This document shows positions 16,122 to 23,866 of a stretch of DNA of 44,721 bases, in pieces. The notes below the pieces were generated by a model. That model ran no database searches. It was not told the origin of the DNA and was given only the letters and a program-made list of their open reading frames with translations. The stretch is from the NCBI RefSeq assembly GCF_014596525.1, contig NZ_MSJP01000017.1, forward strand, positions 1 through 44,721, written 5' to 3'. Each line of letters opens with the position of its first letter. Positions within the stretch are counted from its first letter, which is position 1. The translations under genes were made by a program, and so were the position numbers. Source of the stretch: Streptomyces sp. CBMA291. Its GTDB lineage: Bacteria > Actinomycetota > Actinomycetes > Streptomycetales > Streptomycetaceae.

Positions 16122-17020
16122 CGGGTGCTCCCCTTCGCGTAGTGGCGTTCGACGTAGTACTGGACGACGGAGAGCGCGGTGGTGAGCAGGACGTACCAGG
16201 CGGTGGCGACCATGAGCAGGGGGACGACCCGGCCGTTGCGTCCGTAGATCACCTGGACCTGGTAGAAGAGTTCGCCGATCGCCATGACGGAGACGATCGA
16301 GGTGCCCTTGAAGAGCGAGATGATCTCGTTGGCGGCGTTGGGCAGGATCGAGCGCATGGCCTGCGGGAGGACGATCCGGCGCAGTTGCCGGAAGCGGGGG
16401 ATGCCGAGCGAGGCCGCCGCCTGGAGCTGTCCCTCGTCGACGGCGAGGACCCCGCCCCGGACGATCTCCGCCGCGTACGCCGCCTGGTGCAGGGCGAGTC
16501 CGAGGACGGCGGCGCTCATCTCGCCGACCAGGCCCATCGTGTCGAAGGAGAGGAAGCTCGGCCCGAAGGGGATGCCGATGCTCAGTTCCTTGTAGAGGTA
16601 GGCGAGGTTGAACCAGAAGAGCAGTTGGACGATGAGCGGGATCGAGCGGAAGGCCCAGATGTAGCCGAAGGCGACGGAGCGCAGGAACGGGCTGGCCGAC
16701 AGGCGCATGAAGGCGAGCACGATGCCGAGGGCGAAGCCGAGGGCGGTGCCGTAGCAGGTGAGCTGGAGCGTGACCCAGACGGCCCGCAGGACGGTCTCGG
16801 TGGTGAAGAACGCGGCGAAGACGTCCCATTCCCAGCCGGGGTTGGTGACGAGCCCGTGGACGAACTGGACGAGCAGGACGGCGGTGACGGCGACGGCGGC
16901 CCAGCGCCAGGGGTGGCGTACGGGGACGACGACGAGGTCCTCGGTGCCGGGTGGGGCGGGCGGGGCGGGCGGGTCCTGCGCGCGGAGGTCTGCGGCGGGT
17001 GGATCGCTGGTGAGAGACAT
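16118..17020 (-). CDS. amino-acid ABC transporter permease (second of two)
   Basis: 300 residues. After a polar N-terminus come about five membrane helices of a HisM/GlnP-type permease: AVAVTAVLLVQFVHGL, VTLQLTCYGTALGFALGIVLAFM, FGYIWAFRSIPLIVQLLFWFNLAYL. The EAA loop, ASLGIPRFRQLRRIVLPQAMRSILPNAANEIISLFKGTSIVSV, contacts the ATPase. The end QYYVERHYAKG is shared with its paralogue at 18861. GAGGAA lies upstream of ATG 17020. It follows the FAD-protein gene by 38 bp. Confidence 0.93.
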   Translation of the reverse strand: MSLTSDPPAADLRAQDPPAPPAPPGTEDLVVVPVRHPWRWAAVAVTAVLLVQFVHGLVTNPGWEWDVFAAFFTTETVLRAVWVTLQLTCYGTALGFALGIVLAFMRLSASPFLRSVAFGYIWAFRSIPLIVQLLFWFNLAYLYKELSIGIPFGPSFLSFDTMGLVGEMSAAVLGLALHQAAYAAEIVRGGVLAVDEGQLQAAASLGIPRFRQLRRIVLPQAMRSILPNAANEIISLFKGTSIVSVMAIGELFYQVQVIYGRNGRVVPLLMVATAWYVLLTTALSVVQYYVERHYAKGSTR

Positions 17021-17058
17021 GGCGGTTCCTCGGAGGGGTGGGTGCGGGCGGCGCGCGG

Positions 17059-18864
17059 TCAGGCGCTCAGCGGGACGGGGAGCCGGTGGTCCCGGTCCCG
17101 CAGGAAGGTCAGGGCGGCGCGCGCGGTGACGTCGTTCTGCCCGAAGGCGACCCCTCCGGTGCGGGGTCGGGTGAAGGCGCTGCCGGTGCGGGCGGTGGTG
17201 TGCGGACCGAGGGCGAAGCGGCGCGGGTGCGGGCGTCCGTCGCGTTCCAGGAGGCGTCCGTCGACGGGGTCGACGACGAGGAGTCCGGCGGTGGTGGTCC
17301 GGACGCCTTCCTCGTACAGTCCGCGCAGCAGCGGGCTGCCGCTGAGTTCGAGGGTGGGGTCGGGTATCCGGGCTTCGACGAGGGCGCGGGCCTCGGTCCA
17401 CTCCCCCGGCAGGGCCGGGGAGGAGGCCCGGAAGAGGCCGTGTTCCTCGTCGTTCTCGACGGTGACCCCGGGGCCGAGGAAGCGGACGACTCCGGCCCGG
17501 GAGAGGGCGAGGAGGCGGTGCAGCCGGGGGCCGGGCGGGCCGGAGGCGAGGTAGCTGAAGAAGCCGTGCCACCAGGGGTCGGAGTCCAGGTGCTTGCCGA
17601 GCCTCAGGAGCTGTCCGTAGACGGAGAGCAGTCCGGCGAAGACGGCGGCGTCGGGGCTGTAAGCGGGGTCGTGGCGGCGGGTGACGTCCTCGTCTATGTA
17701 GTCGCGCAGGCCTTGCTGGAGGGCTTCGGCGGAGTCGTAGCGGAGGCCGTCCAGGGGGTGGTCGAGGGCGTCGAGGTCGAGCCGGTCGGCGGGGTCGGGG
17801 ACGGCGGCGGCGATGACGGCGGCGATCTCGGCACCGCGCGGCGGCGCGTCCTCGTAGGCCCGTTCGAAGTCGCTCCAGGCGAGAGTGGTGCGCTCGGGGT
17901 GGGTGGAGAAGAGCCGGTGGTAGTGGGCCCAGCCGAGTTCCTTGTCGATGAGCGGCCACACCTCGCGCCGGAAGTCGACGGGGCCGTCGCGGCGCAGCAG
18001 GGCGTCTGTCTGCTCGGGCCCGAAGAAGCGGGGCAGCGGGGGCCGTTCGCCGTCGAGGACGTACCCGATCTTGGAGTGGTACGGGACGCCCCGGCGGGAG
18101 CCGACGTACAGGACGGGTTCCTTGCCGGAGGGGACGTAGACGAGCGTGTCGCCCTCGCCCTCGTAGTGGCCGCCGCGGCCCTCGGTGAGCAGCACCATCA
18201 GGTCGACGAAGGCGAGGCCGAAGCCCCGGACGAGGACGGGTTCCCCGGCGGGCAGGGCGTCGAGGTCGGCGTCGGCGGTGAAGTCCGGCGGCAGGTGGAC
18301 GAGTCCGTGCCGGGCGGCGAATCCGGCGAGCGCGCGCTGTTCGGTGTCCGGGCGGGCGTCGAGGTGTCCGACGGTGAGGACGACGAGGTCGGCGACGAGG
18401 GGTTCGGCCTCGCCGTCGAGCCAGACCCGCTGGCGGCCCGCGCGGGCTCCGCCGACGCGCAGGGCGCTGGTGCGGTGCTCGTGGACGGTGACGGAGGCGG
18501 GCAGGGCGGCGCGGGCGCGTTCGTACACCCAGCGCAGATAGGCGCCCTGCTGGGGGCGGGTGGGGAAGCTGTTGCCCGCGATGCCGGCCCATTCGGCGAG
18601 GGTGGGCCCGGGGCGGACGGGTCCGGCCAGGTCCACGGTCTCGTCGGTGAACATCGTGACGTCCTCCGCCTGGGAGTTCATCCAGAGCAGCGGGGACTGT
18701 TCGGTGCGCCAGATGCGGCCGGGGCCGGGCGGGTGCGGGTCGACGAGGTGCACGTCGAGGGGGTGGTCGCCGTACAGCTCGGGCACGTTGGCGGCGAGCC
18801 GTTCGAGGAAGCCGGTGCCGCGCGGTCCGGCGCCGACGATCACGATCGAGGGGCGGCGGCTCAT
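17059..18864 (-). CDS. FAD/NAD(P)-binding protein (pfam13454 type)
   Basis: 601 residues. A Rossmann dinucleotide motif, IVIVGAGPRGTGFLERLAAN, starts at residue 6. VDPHPPGPGRIWRTEQSPLLWMNSQAEDVTMF follows, then VLTVGHLDARPD and a second nucleotide-type segment GEPVLVRGFGLAFVDLMVLLTEGRGG. Closest by layout are the large FAD/NAD(P)-binding proteins related to N-hydroxylases and ornithine oxygenases; no substrate is known. It is wedged between two permease genes: its ATG overlaps the stop of the first (ATGA) and the second follows. It is thus translated as part of the transporter operon and probably oxidises the imported compound or a derivative. Confidence 0.85.
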   Translation of the reverse strand: MSRRPSIVIVGAGPRGTGFLERLAANVPELYGDHPLDVHLVDPHPPGPGRIWRTEQSPLLWMNSQAEDVTMFTDETVDLAGPVRPGPTLAEWAGIAGNSFPTRPQQGAYLRWVYERARAALPASVTVHEHRTSALRVGGARAGRQRVWLDGEAEPLVADLVVLTVGHLDARPDTEQRALAGFAARHGLVHLPPDFTADADLDALPAGEPVLVRGFGLAFVDLMVLLTEGRGGHYEGEGDTLVYVPSGKEPVLYVGSRRGVPYHSKIGYVLDGERPPLPRFFGPEQTDALLRRDGPVDFRREVWPLIDKELGWAHYHRLFSTHPERTTLAWSDFERAYEDAPPRGAEIAAVIAAAVPDPADRLDLDALDHPLDGLRYDSAEALQQGLRDYIDEDVTRRHDPAYSPDAAVFAGLLSVYGQLLRLGKHLDSDPWWHGFFSYLASGPPGPRLHRLLALSRAGVVRFLGPGVTVENDEEHGLFRASSPALPGEWTEARALVEARIPDPTLELSGSPLLRGLYEEGVRTTTAGLLVVDPVDGRLLERDGRPHPRRFALGPHTTARTGSAFTRPRTGGVAFGQNDVTARAALTFLRDRDHRLPVPLSA

Positions 18865-19727
18865 CGCGCGCCTCCGGTGCCGCGGGCGTAGTGCTTCTCG
18901 ACGTAGTACTGGCCGAGGCCGAGGACGGAGGTGACGGCGACGTACCAGAGGGTGGCGACCAGGAGCAGCGGGATGATCTGGTACGTGCGGTGGTAGACGA
19001 GCTGGGTGGAGTACAGCAGGTCCTGTACGGCGATCACGGAGACGATCGAGGTGCCCTTGAGGGTGCCGATGAGCATGTTCCCGGCGGGCGGGACGATGGC
19101 CCGCATGGCCTGGGGCAGCACGATCCGGCGGAGCCTGCGCACCCGGCCGAGGCCGAGGGACTGGGCGGCTTCGATCTGGCCCCGGTCGACGGAGAGGATG
19201 CCGCCGCGTACGACCTCGGCGGCGTAGGCGGCCTCGTGCAGGGTGAGGCCGATGACGGCGACGGAGACCGGGCCGAGCAGGTTGACGGTGTCGACGCCGA
19301 GGATCCTCGGGTAGAGCGCCCCGATGTTGAACCAGAAGAGCAGTTGGACCAGGATCGGGGTGGAGCGGAAGAACCAGACGTATCCCCAGCTCACGGCGCG
19401 CAGTACGGGGTTGGCGGAGAGCCTGAGGACGGCGAGCAGGGTGCCGAGGGCGAAGCCGAGGGCCATCACCAGGGCGGTCAGCCACAGGGTGAGGCCGAGA
19501 CCGCGCAGGACGGACGTCGAGGTGAAGTAGTCGGCGACGACGTCCCATTGGAAGGCCTCGTTGCGGACCACGGAGACGAGGGCGAGGGCGAGCAGGACGA
19601 GGACGGCTCCGGCGGCGGTCCACTGTCCGGCGCGGCGGCCGGGGACGATGCGGAGGGGCGGTTCGGCCGGGGGCGGGGTGCCGGCTTTCCCGGCGGGTGC
19701 GGCGAGCGTGACGAGGGGAGTCGACAT
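18861..19727 (-). CDS. amino-acid ABC transporter permease (first of two)
   Basis: 288 residues, paralogous to the permease at 16118. It has the same helix order and YVWFFRSTPILVQLLFWFNIGALYP. The EAA loop is QSLGLGRVRRLRRIVLPQAMRAIVPPAGNMLIGTLKGTSIVSV and the end is GQYYVEKHYARG. Pairs with that permease as a heterodimer, as TcyL/TcyM do in Bacillus. It is the first gene of the minus operon. ATG 19727 has GGAG eight bases upstream and about 140 nt of leader from the predicted promoter. Confidence 0.93.
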   Translation of the reverse strand: MSTPLVTLAAPAGKAGTPPPAEPPLRIVPGRRAGQWTAAGAVLVLLALALVSVVRNEAFQWDVVADYFTSTSVLRGLGLTLWLTALVMALGFALGTLLAVLRLSANPVLRAVSWGYVWFFRSTPILVQLLFWFNIGALYPRILGVDTVNLLGPVSVAVIGLTLHEAAYAAEVVRGGILSVDRGQIEAAQSLGLGRVRRLRRIVLPQAMRAIVPPAGNMLIGTLKGTSIVSVIAVQDLLYSTQLVYHRTYQIIPLLLVATLWYVAVTSVLGLGQYYVEKHYARGTGGAR

Positions 19728-19760
19728 GCGAAGGCTCCGTGGATGCCAGGGGCGGATCGA

Positions 19761-19784
19761 ACACGGGAACGCACACGGGAACGC
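19761..19784. repeat. 12-bp perfect tandem duplication
   Basis: ACACGGGAACGC occurs twice head-to-tail (19761-19772, 19773-19784) in the 5' leader of the minus-strand transporter operon. Function unknown. Confidence 0.6.
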
Positions 19785-19874
19785 ACGACGGCGTCCGTCC
19801 GGGAGTGCGCCTTCACACGCACGGCGATGCAGTGAGCGCGGACCGGGCCCCTCAGCCCGGTGTCCGCCCTGTGA

Positions 19875-19904
19875 GGCTAAGCCCGGAGAGCGGCGGGCTG
19901 TCAA
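19875..19904 (-). promoter_or_regulatory. predicted promoter of the transporter operon
   Basis: On the minus strand a perfect -35 box TTGACA (19904-19899) is followed after 18 bp by TTAGCC (19880-19875), giving a start near 19868. The -10 box is a moderate match. Confidence 0.5.
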
Positions 19905-19940
19905 GTCCGTCCGGAATATGGTCCGTTCGACTGATCACTG

Positions 19941-19969
19941 TTGACGGGCAAACGAATGCCTGTTCCACT
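19941..19969 (+). promoter_or_regulatory. predicted leaderless promoter for the leader peptide/GNAT/SBP unit
   Basis: TTGACG (19941-19946) with a 17-bp spacer reaches TCCACT (19964-19969). Transcription would begin about seven bases later, at the ATG of the leader peptide (19976), so that message would be leaderless. The -10 box is weak. Confidence 0.4.
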
Positions 19970-19975
19970 GGGCCC

Positions 19976-20044
19976 ATGCATTCGCAGCAGCTCGTCACGC
20001 GCTCCCACATCGACTTCGGTCGCGTGTGGTCCTCTTCCTGTTGA
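19976..20044 (+). CDS. 22-residue leader peptide (cysteine-attenuator type)
   Basis: The ORF encodes MHSQQLVTRSHIDFGRVWSS followed by SC. The pattern LVTRxHIDxxRVxxxxC matches the small leader peptides annotated in front of actinobacterial sulfur-assimilation genes. Related mycobacterial leaderless cysteine-coding ORFs act as cysteine-responsive attenuators. The final codons are TCC TCT TCC TGT TGA; TCT and TGT are rare in such high-GC genomes, so slow translation at the end is plausible. There is no Shine-Dalgarno. It lies 158 bp ahead of the acetyltransferase gene. Confidence 0.75.
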   Translation: MHSQQLVTRSHIDFGRVWSSSC

Positions 20045-20166
20045 GCCGACCCGCTGCCCTGCCCTTCCGCTTCTCCCCGCCCGCGGCGTCCTTCGTGACG
20101 CTTCGCGTGCCCCCTTCACCCGCGCGGCACTGAGCCCCACTCCCCTCGCTCCACGCTGTTCTCGTT

Positions 20167-20199
20167 TCTCTTCGCCCGAATCTCTTCGCCCGAAAGAGA
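20167..20199 (+). promoter_or_regulatory. tandem 14-bp repeat and hairpin over the GNAT ribosome-binding site
   Basis: TCTCTTCGCCCGAA is repeated perfectly at 20167-20180 and 20181-20194. TCTCTT of either copy can pair with AAGAGA (20194-20199), the purine-rich stretch just before ATG 20203. Two mutually exclusive pairings are therefore possible, as expected for an attenuator controlled by leader translation. Confidence 0.5.
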
Positions 20200-20202
20200 C
20201 GC

Positions 20203-20700
20203 ATGCCTCTCACACCCAGCCGTGAGTCCGCGCTGTCCGTGCGCAGGACCACGGCCGACGACCCGTTGGCGCGCCCGCTCCTCGACGAGCTGGCGCACGA
20301 GTACACGACCCGGTACGGCAGGGCGGACGACCTGAGCCGCTATCCGGCGGCGGAGTTCGCCGCGCCGCACGGTGCCTTCCTGCTGCTCTTGGAGCGGGAC
20401 GACCCGGTGGCGGGTGGCGCCTATCGCCGGTACGACGAGCACACCGCCGAACTGAAGCGGATCTGGACCCACTCGGCGCACCGCAGACGCGGACTCGCCC
20501 GCCGGGTCCTGGCCGCGCTCGAACGGGACGCCGCCGAGCGCGGCTACTCCCGCATCTATCTGACGACCGGACCGCGTCAGCCGGAGGCCAAGCACCTCTA
20601 TCTGGCGAGCGGCTACCGCCCGCTCTTCGACGTGTCCGTCGATCCCGAGTCGATCGGCTCGCTGCCGTTCGAGAAATACCTGGAGAACCCGAAGCCATGA
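20203..20700 (+). CDS. GNAT-family N-acetyltransferase
   Basis: 165 residues. The acetyl-CoA loop is IWTHSAHRRRGLARRVLAALERDAAERGY, preceded by GGAYRRYDEHTAELKRIW and followed by YLASGYRPLFD. The fold spans the whole chain. Its stop overlaps the start of the binding lipoprotein (ATGA), so the two are coupled. In the Bacillus S-alkylcysteine locus a GNAT (YtmI) acetylates the amino group before the monooxygenase step. The same role is proposed here from context only. Confidence 0.9.
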   Translation: MPLTPSRESALSVRRTTADDPLARPLLDELAHEYTTRYGRADDLSRYPAAEFAAPHGAFLLLLERDDPVAGGAYRRYDEHTAELKRIWTHSAHRRRGLARRVLAALERDAAERGYSRIYLTTGPRQPEAKHLYLASGYRPLFDVSVDPESIGSLPFEKYLENPKP

Positions 20701-21674
20701 GTACGCGTACGAGTCCCGGAACCGCCCGCACCGCCCTCGTGTTCGGTCTGATCACCGCGGCGGCACTGGGCCTCACGGCCTGCTCGGGCGGCGAGCCCGC
20801 GACGGCCCCCGTCGGAGCCGCGGGGGCGGCCGGCGCGGCGGGCGGCGCGCTGCCGACCGAGGACGTGGTGTCGGCGGTCCGGAAGAACGACGCGGCGATC
20901 GGGCTGCTCCCCGCCGAGGTGCGCGAGCGGGGCCGCTTCACGCTCGCCGCCTCGGTCGCGACCCCGCCCAGCTCCACGTATCTGCCCGACGGGAAGACCG
21001 TGGTGGGGGTGGACGCCGACTTCGCGGCGGCCGTGGCGAAGGCGCTCGGCCTCGAACTGAAGCGGGAGGTGGTCGGCTTCGAGGCGATCCTGCCCGCGCT
21101 CGGCAGCGGCAAGTACGACGTGGGGACGGGGAACTTCGGCGTGACGGAGGAGCGGCGCAAGGCCATCGACTTCGTGACGTACATCAACGACGGGCAGGGC
21201 TTCGCGACCCGGGCCGACAGTCCGCTGAAGGCGGTGACCGACCTGACGCTGCTGTGCGGTCTGAAGGTGGCCGTGAACGCGGGCACCACCTTCGAGCGGA
21301 CCCTGGAGAAGAACAAGGACCGCTGCGCGAAGGCCGGAAAGCCGCCGTACGAGGTGAACGTCTACAGCGAGACGGGGGCGATCTGGATGTCGCTCCAGCA
21401 GGGCCGCAGCGATGTCGTGATGAACACGATCAACGGGGTGCGGTACGCGGTGACCCGGCAGAAGAACGTGAAGTTCCTCAACGAGTACCGGCGGCTGGAC
21501 GTCGGCTTCGCCTTCAAGAAGGGCACCCCGCTGGCCCCCGCCTTCCAGGCGGCGGTCAACGGCCTGAAGGCGGACGGCACCTACGACCGCATCCTGCGCA
21601 AGTGGGGTGTGTCGGGCTCGGGCATCCCGACCTCCCGGATCTCCCCGCCGGAGATCCCGGCACCGACGAAGTAA
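20697..21674 (+). CDS. second ABC transporter substrate-binding lipoprotein
   Basis: 325 residues with lipobox LTAC (C29), then an Ala/Gly linker. The family 3 SBP fold: RFTLAASVATPPSSTYLPDGKTVVGVDADFAAAVAKALGLEL, ALGSGKYDVGTGNFGVTEERRKAIDFVTY, SLQQGRSDVVMNTINGVRYAVT. It has Cys in TLLCGLK and KDRCAK, possibly a disulfide. With the SBP at 14247 it mirrors the paired TcyJ/TcyK binding proteins. It is encoded divergently from the permeases it would serve. Confidence 0.9.
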   Translation: MSTRTSPGTARTALVFGLITAAALGLTACSGGEPATAPVGAAGAAGAAGGALPTEDVVSAVRKNDAAIGLLPAEVRERGRFTLAASVATPPSSTYLPDGKTVVGVDADFAAAVAKALGLELKREVVGFEAILPALGSGKYDVGTGNFGVTEERRKAIDFVTYINDGQGFATRADSPLKAVTDLTLLCGLKVAVNAGTTFERTLEKNKDRCAKAGKPPYEVNVYSETGAIWMSLQQGRSDVVMNTINGVRYAVTRQKNVKFLNEYRRLDVGFAFKKGTPLAPAFQAAVNGLKADGTYDRILRKWGVSGSGIPTSRISPPEIPAPTK

Positions 21675-21762
21675 CGACGGGGACGGGGGGACGGGGGTAC
21701 GGGGGCCCGGAGGGCTTCGGGCTCGTCCCCCCGGGCCCGGGTGTCCGGGTGTCCGGGTGCCA

Positions 21763-23055
21763 TCAGTTGCAGCCGCAGTCGCAACCGTCACAGCCGTCGC
21801 AGCCGCAGCTTTCGCAGCAGGAAGAACAGCCGTCACAGCAGTCACAACAGTCGCAGCAACTGCCGCAGTCGCACTGCTGGCAGAGCCCCTCGCGCTGCTG
21901 CCTGCTCCAGGGGTCCTCGAAGCTCCCGCAGCACATCTGGCAGGTGCAGGCCATGCCGATCCAGAGGGCGCAGCCCGCGATCAGTCCGCGCCGGTTCGGC
22001 GGGCCGGGCGGCAGCGGTCCGCCGGAGCCTCCGGGACCGCCGGGACCGGGGACCCAGGGCCCGCCCGGCCCACCGGGACCGCCCGGGGCGTACGGGTTGC
22101 CGGGGGCGGGCGCGCCCGGTCCCGGGGTGGCGTAGGGGTTGCCCGGCACCGGGCCGTGGGCGTGCGCCTGCCCCTGGCCGGGTATGCCGTGGGAGCAGGT
22201 GGTGGTGGCGAAGGCGCGGTCGACGGAGGTGCGCAGCTCGTGGGCGAGCAGGACGTGCACCAGCTTGCCGTCGGCGAACTCGGCGTCCTTCAGGGCGAGC
22301 CGGATGCCGTGCAGCGCGTCGTCGGCGAGACGGCGGGCCTCCGCGCGGGAGGTGCCGGTCGCGGTGAGCGGGTTCCAGGCGCCGTTCTCGGCGTCGGCGC
22401 TCTGGTCCTCGACGGCGTCCAGGAGGTGGGCGAGGCGGCCGAAGAGGCGGCCCGCCTCGGCGAGCGGCCCGGCGTTCCCCGGCCGTCCGGCGAGGACGGC
22501 GGTGTGCGCGAAGGCGGCGGCGGTGGCGGTCTCGGTGGGTTCGGTGACCGCGAGGAGCGGGGTGCCTGGCCCGGCGAGCGCCTCGATGCCGGTCTGACGG
22601 TCGACGGCGTCGACGAGGACGGTGGTGTCGAAGCCGAGGGCGCGGCCGGTCCGCGCGCCCGCCGCGTCCCAGGAGCGGGCGACCCGGCGCGCGGCGGCGG
22701 CGACGGGGCGGCGGGCGAGGAGCCCGTCCCGGTCGGCGACGTGGTCCCGCACCTTCGCCGAGGCGAGGACGAGCGAGACGGCGGCGGCGAGCCTGGCCCC
22801 CTCGCCCCGGGCGACGGGTGCGGTCCGCATGCCGCGCAGGGGGCAGGGTCCCGCCGTGCGGCGTCCGGCGGTCGTCGTCCCGGTCTGGGCCTCCGTCAGA
22901 ACCGAGACGATGAGCCCGTCGTAGTTGGTGACGACCCGTGCGAACTGTCCGTGGTCGGCGCGGAGCGCGAGGCAGAGACCGCAGAGGTGGGCCGTCCACT
23001 CGACCTTGAGACCTTCGGTGAGGCGGTGGGCGCAGGGTCTGACGATTCCGAACAA
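21763..23055 (-). CDS. DUF5685 family protein with Cys-rich tail
   Basis: 430 residues. The conserved N-terminal part (MFGIVRPCAHRL...WTAHLCGLCLALRADHG, with a CGLC pair) is followed by a mainly helical Ala-rich domain to ~290. A Gly/Pro linker (~295-360, GPGGPGGP-type) and a short hydrophobic segment (GLIAGCALWIGMACTCQMCC) come next. The last ~70 residues contain 23 cysteines in CC, CDC, CDGC and CCDCC patterns, with many Asp and Gly. The function of DUF5685 is unknown; the tail looks able to bind several metal ions. Not in an operon. Confidence 0.8.
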   Translation of the reverse strand: MFGIVRPCAHRLTEGLKVEWTAHLCGLCLALRADHGQFARVVTNYDGLIVSVLTEAQTGTTTAGRRTAGPCPLRGMRTAPVARGEGARLAAAVSLVLASAKVRDHVADRDGLLARRPVAAAARRVARSWDAAGARTGRALGFDTTVLVDAVDRQTGIEALAGPGTPLLAVTEPTETATAAAFAHTAVLAGRPGNAGPLAEAGRLFGRLAHLLDAVEDQSADAENGAWNPLTATGTSRAEARRLADDALHGIRLALKDAEFADGKLVHVLLAHELRTSVDRAFATTTCSHGIPGQGQAHAHGPVPGNPYATPGPGAPAPGNPYAPGGPGGPGGPWVPGPGGPGGSGGPLPPGPPNRRGLIAGCALWIGMACTCQMCCGSFEDPWSRQQREGLCQQCDCGSCCDCCDCCDGCSSCCESCGCDGCDGCDCGCN

Positions 23056-23377
23056 GGACGTCCCCGTGAGTCGCGAAGTGGCTGATTCCGAATGGCCGGT
23101 GGGCGGCCCCGGGCATCGTAACGAGCCGGGGCGTTCACCCGAACGCGCCCACCGTCACCCATCCAGACCGACTTTCATATTTTCATCTGCATGGCTCTCA
23201 CTCAGGGGCCTGAAGCCGTATGATTCCTGACGAATCGACAGCAAAAGGTGCTCACGTTCTGCACCAGTACCGTCACGAATCCCCTGTGCGGCGGCTATCC
23301 ACTTGGCGCGCGATCCGCATCATGGACGACGATAGGGACTGCGGAACCACAAGTGACCGCGCTGAAAGGAGGCGACC
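23056..23377. other. 322-bp divergent spacer with a likely sepF-like promoter
   Basis: Contains an AT-richer pocket (23170-23230) with TATGAT at 23219-23224, a good -10 box, but no clear -35. It separates the divergent DUF5685 and SepF-like genes. An AAAGGAGG Shine-Dalgarno precedes the latter. No gene or RNA structure is recognised. Confidence 0.4.
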
Positions 23378-23812
23378 ATGGGATCGGTGCGCAAGGCGAG
23401 TGCCTGGCTGGGACTCGTCGAGGACAACGACGAGCGTTACTACGACGACGAGTACGCCGACGCCGCCGAGGGCGGCGACGCCTGGGTGACGGACCCTCGG
23501 GTCCGGGTGGCCACGGACACCGCCGAGGAGCGGGGCCGTCGGATCGCCACCGTCACCCCGGACGGTTTCCGGGACGCCCGGAGCATCGGGGAGCTGTTCC
23601 GGGACGGCGTTCCGGTGATCGTGAACCTGACCGCGATGGAGGGGGACGACGCCAAACGCGTGGTCGACTTCGCCGCCGGACTCGCCTTCGGCCTGCGCGG
23701 TTCCATCGAGCGGGTGGCGACGCGGGTGTTCCTGCTGACCCCCGCCGACACCCGGATCATCACCGGCGAGTCGGGCCGACGTCGTCAGGACGGCTTCTTC
23801 AACCAGAGCTGA
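23378..23812 (+). CDS. SepF-like cell-division protein (SflA type)
   Basis: 144 residues. The N-terminal amphipathic segment [13 protein letters not shown] (membrane targeting) is followed by an acidic linker ([21 protein letters not shown]). The SepF domain follows: [75 protein letters not shown]. SepF anchors FtsZ to the membrane and controls septum shape. Streptomyces also has SepF-like paralogues (SflA, SflB). This gene is away from the ftsZ cluster and is short, which fits a paralogue. Confidence 0.88.
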   Translation: MGSVRKASAWLGLVEDNDERYYDDEYADAAEGGDAWVTDPRVRVATDTAEERGRRIATVTPDGFRDARSIGELFRDGVPVIVNLTAMEGDDAKRVVDFAAGLAFGLRGSIERVATRVFLLTPADTRIITGESGRRRQDGFFNQS

Positions 23813-23830
23813 ACGGGTCCGCCGGCCAGG

Positions 23831-23866
23831 CGGGGCACCTCCCGGGAGACCGGGGTCAGTGCCCCG
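23831..23866. terminator. possible terminator between sepF-like and MFS genes
   Basis: CGGGGCAC (23831-23838) pairs with GTGCCCCG (23859-23866) around a 20-base loop. The right arm lies in the last codons of the convergent MFS gene. Confidence 0.35.

Noticed and set aside
19478..19822. Second Cys-type leader peptide on the minus strand
   Set aside because: The frame starting GTGCGTGTG runs far into the permease gene without a nearby stop and lacks the TRxHxD pattern.
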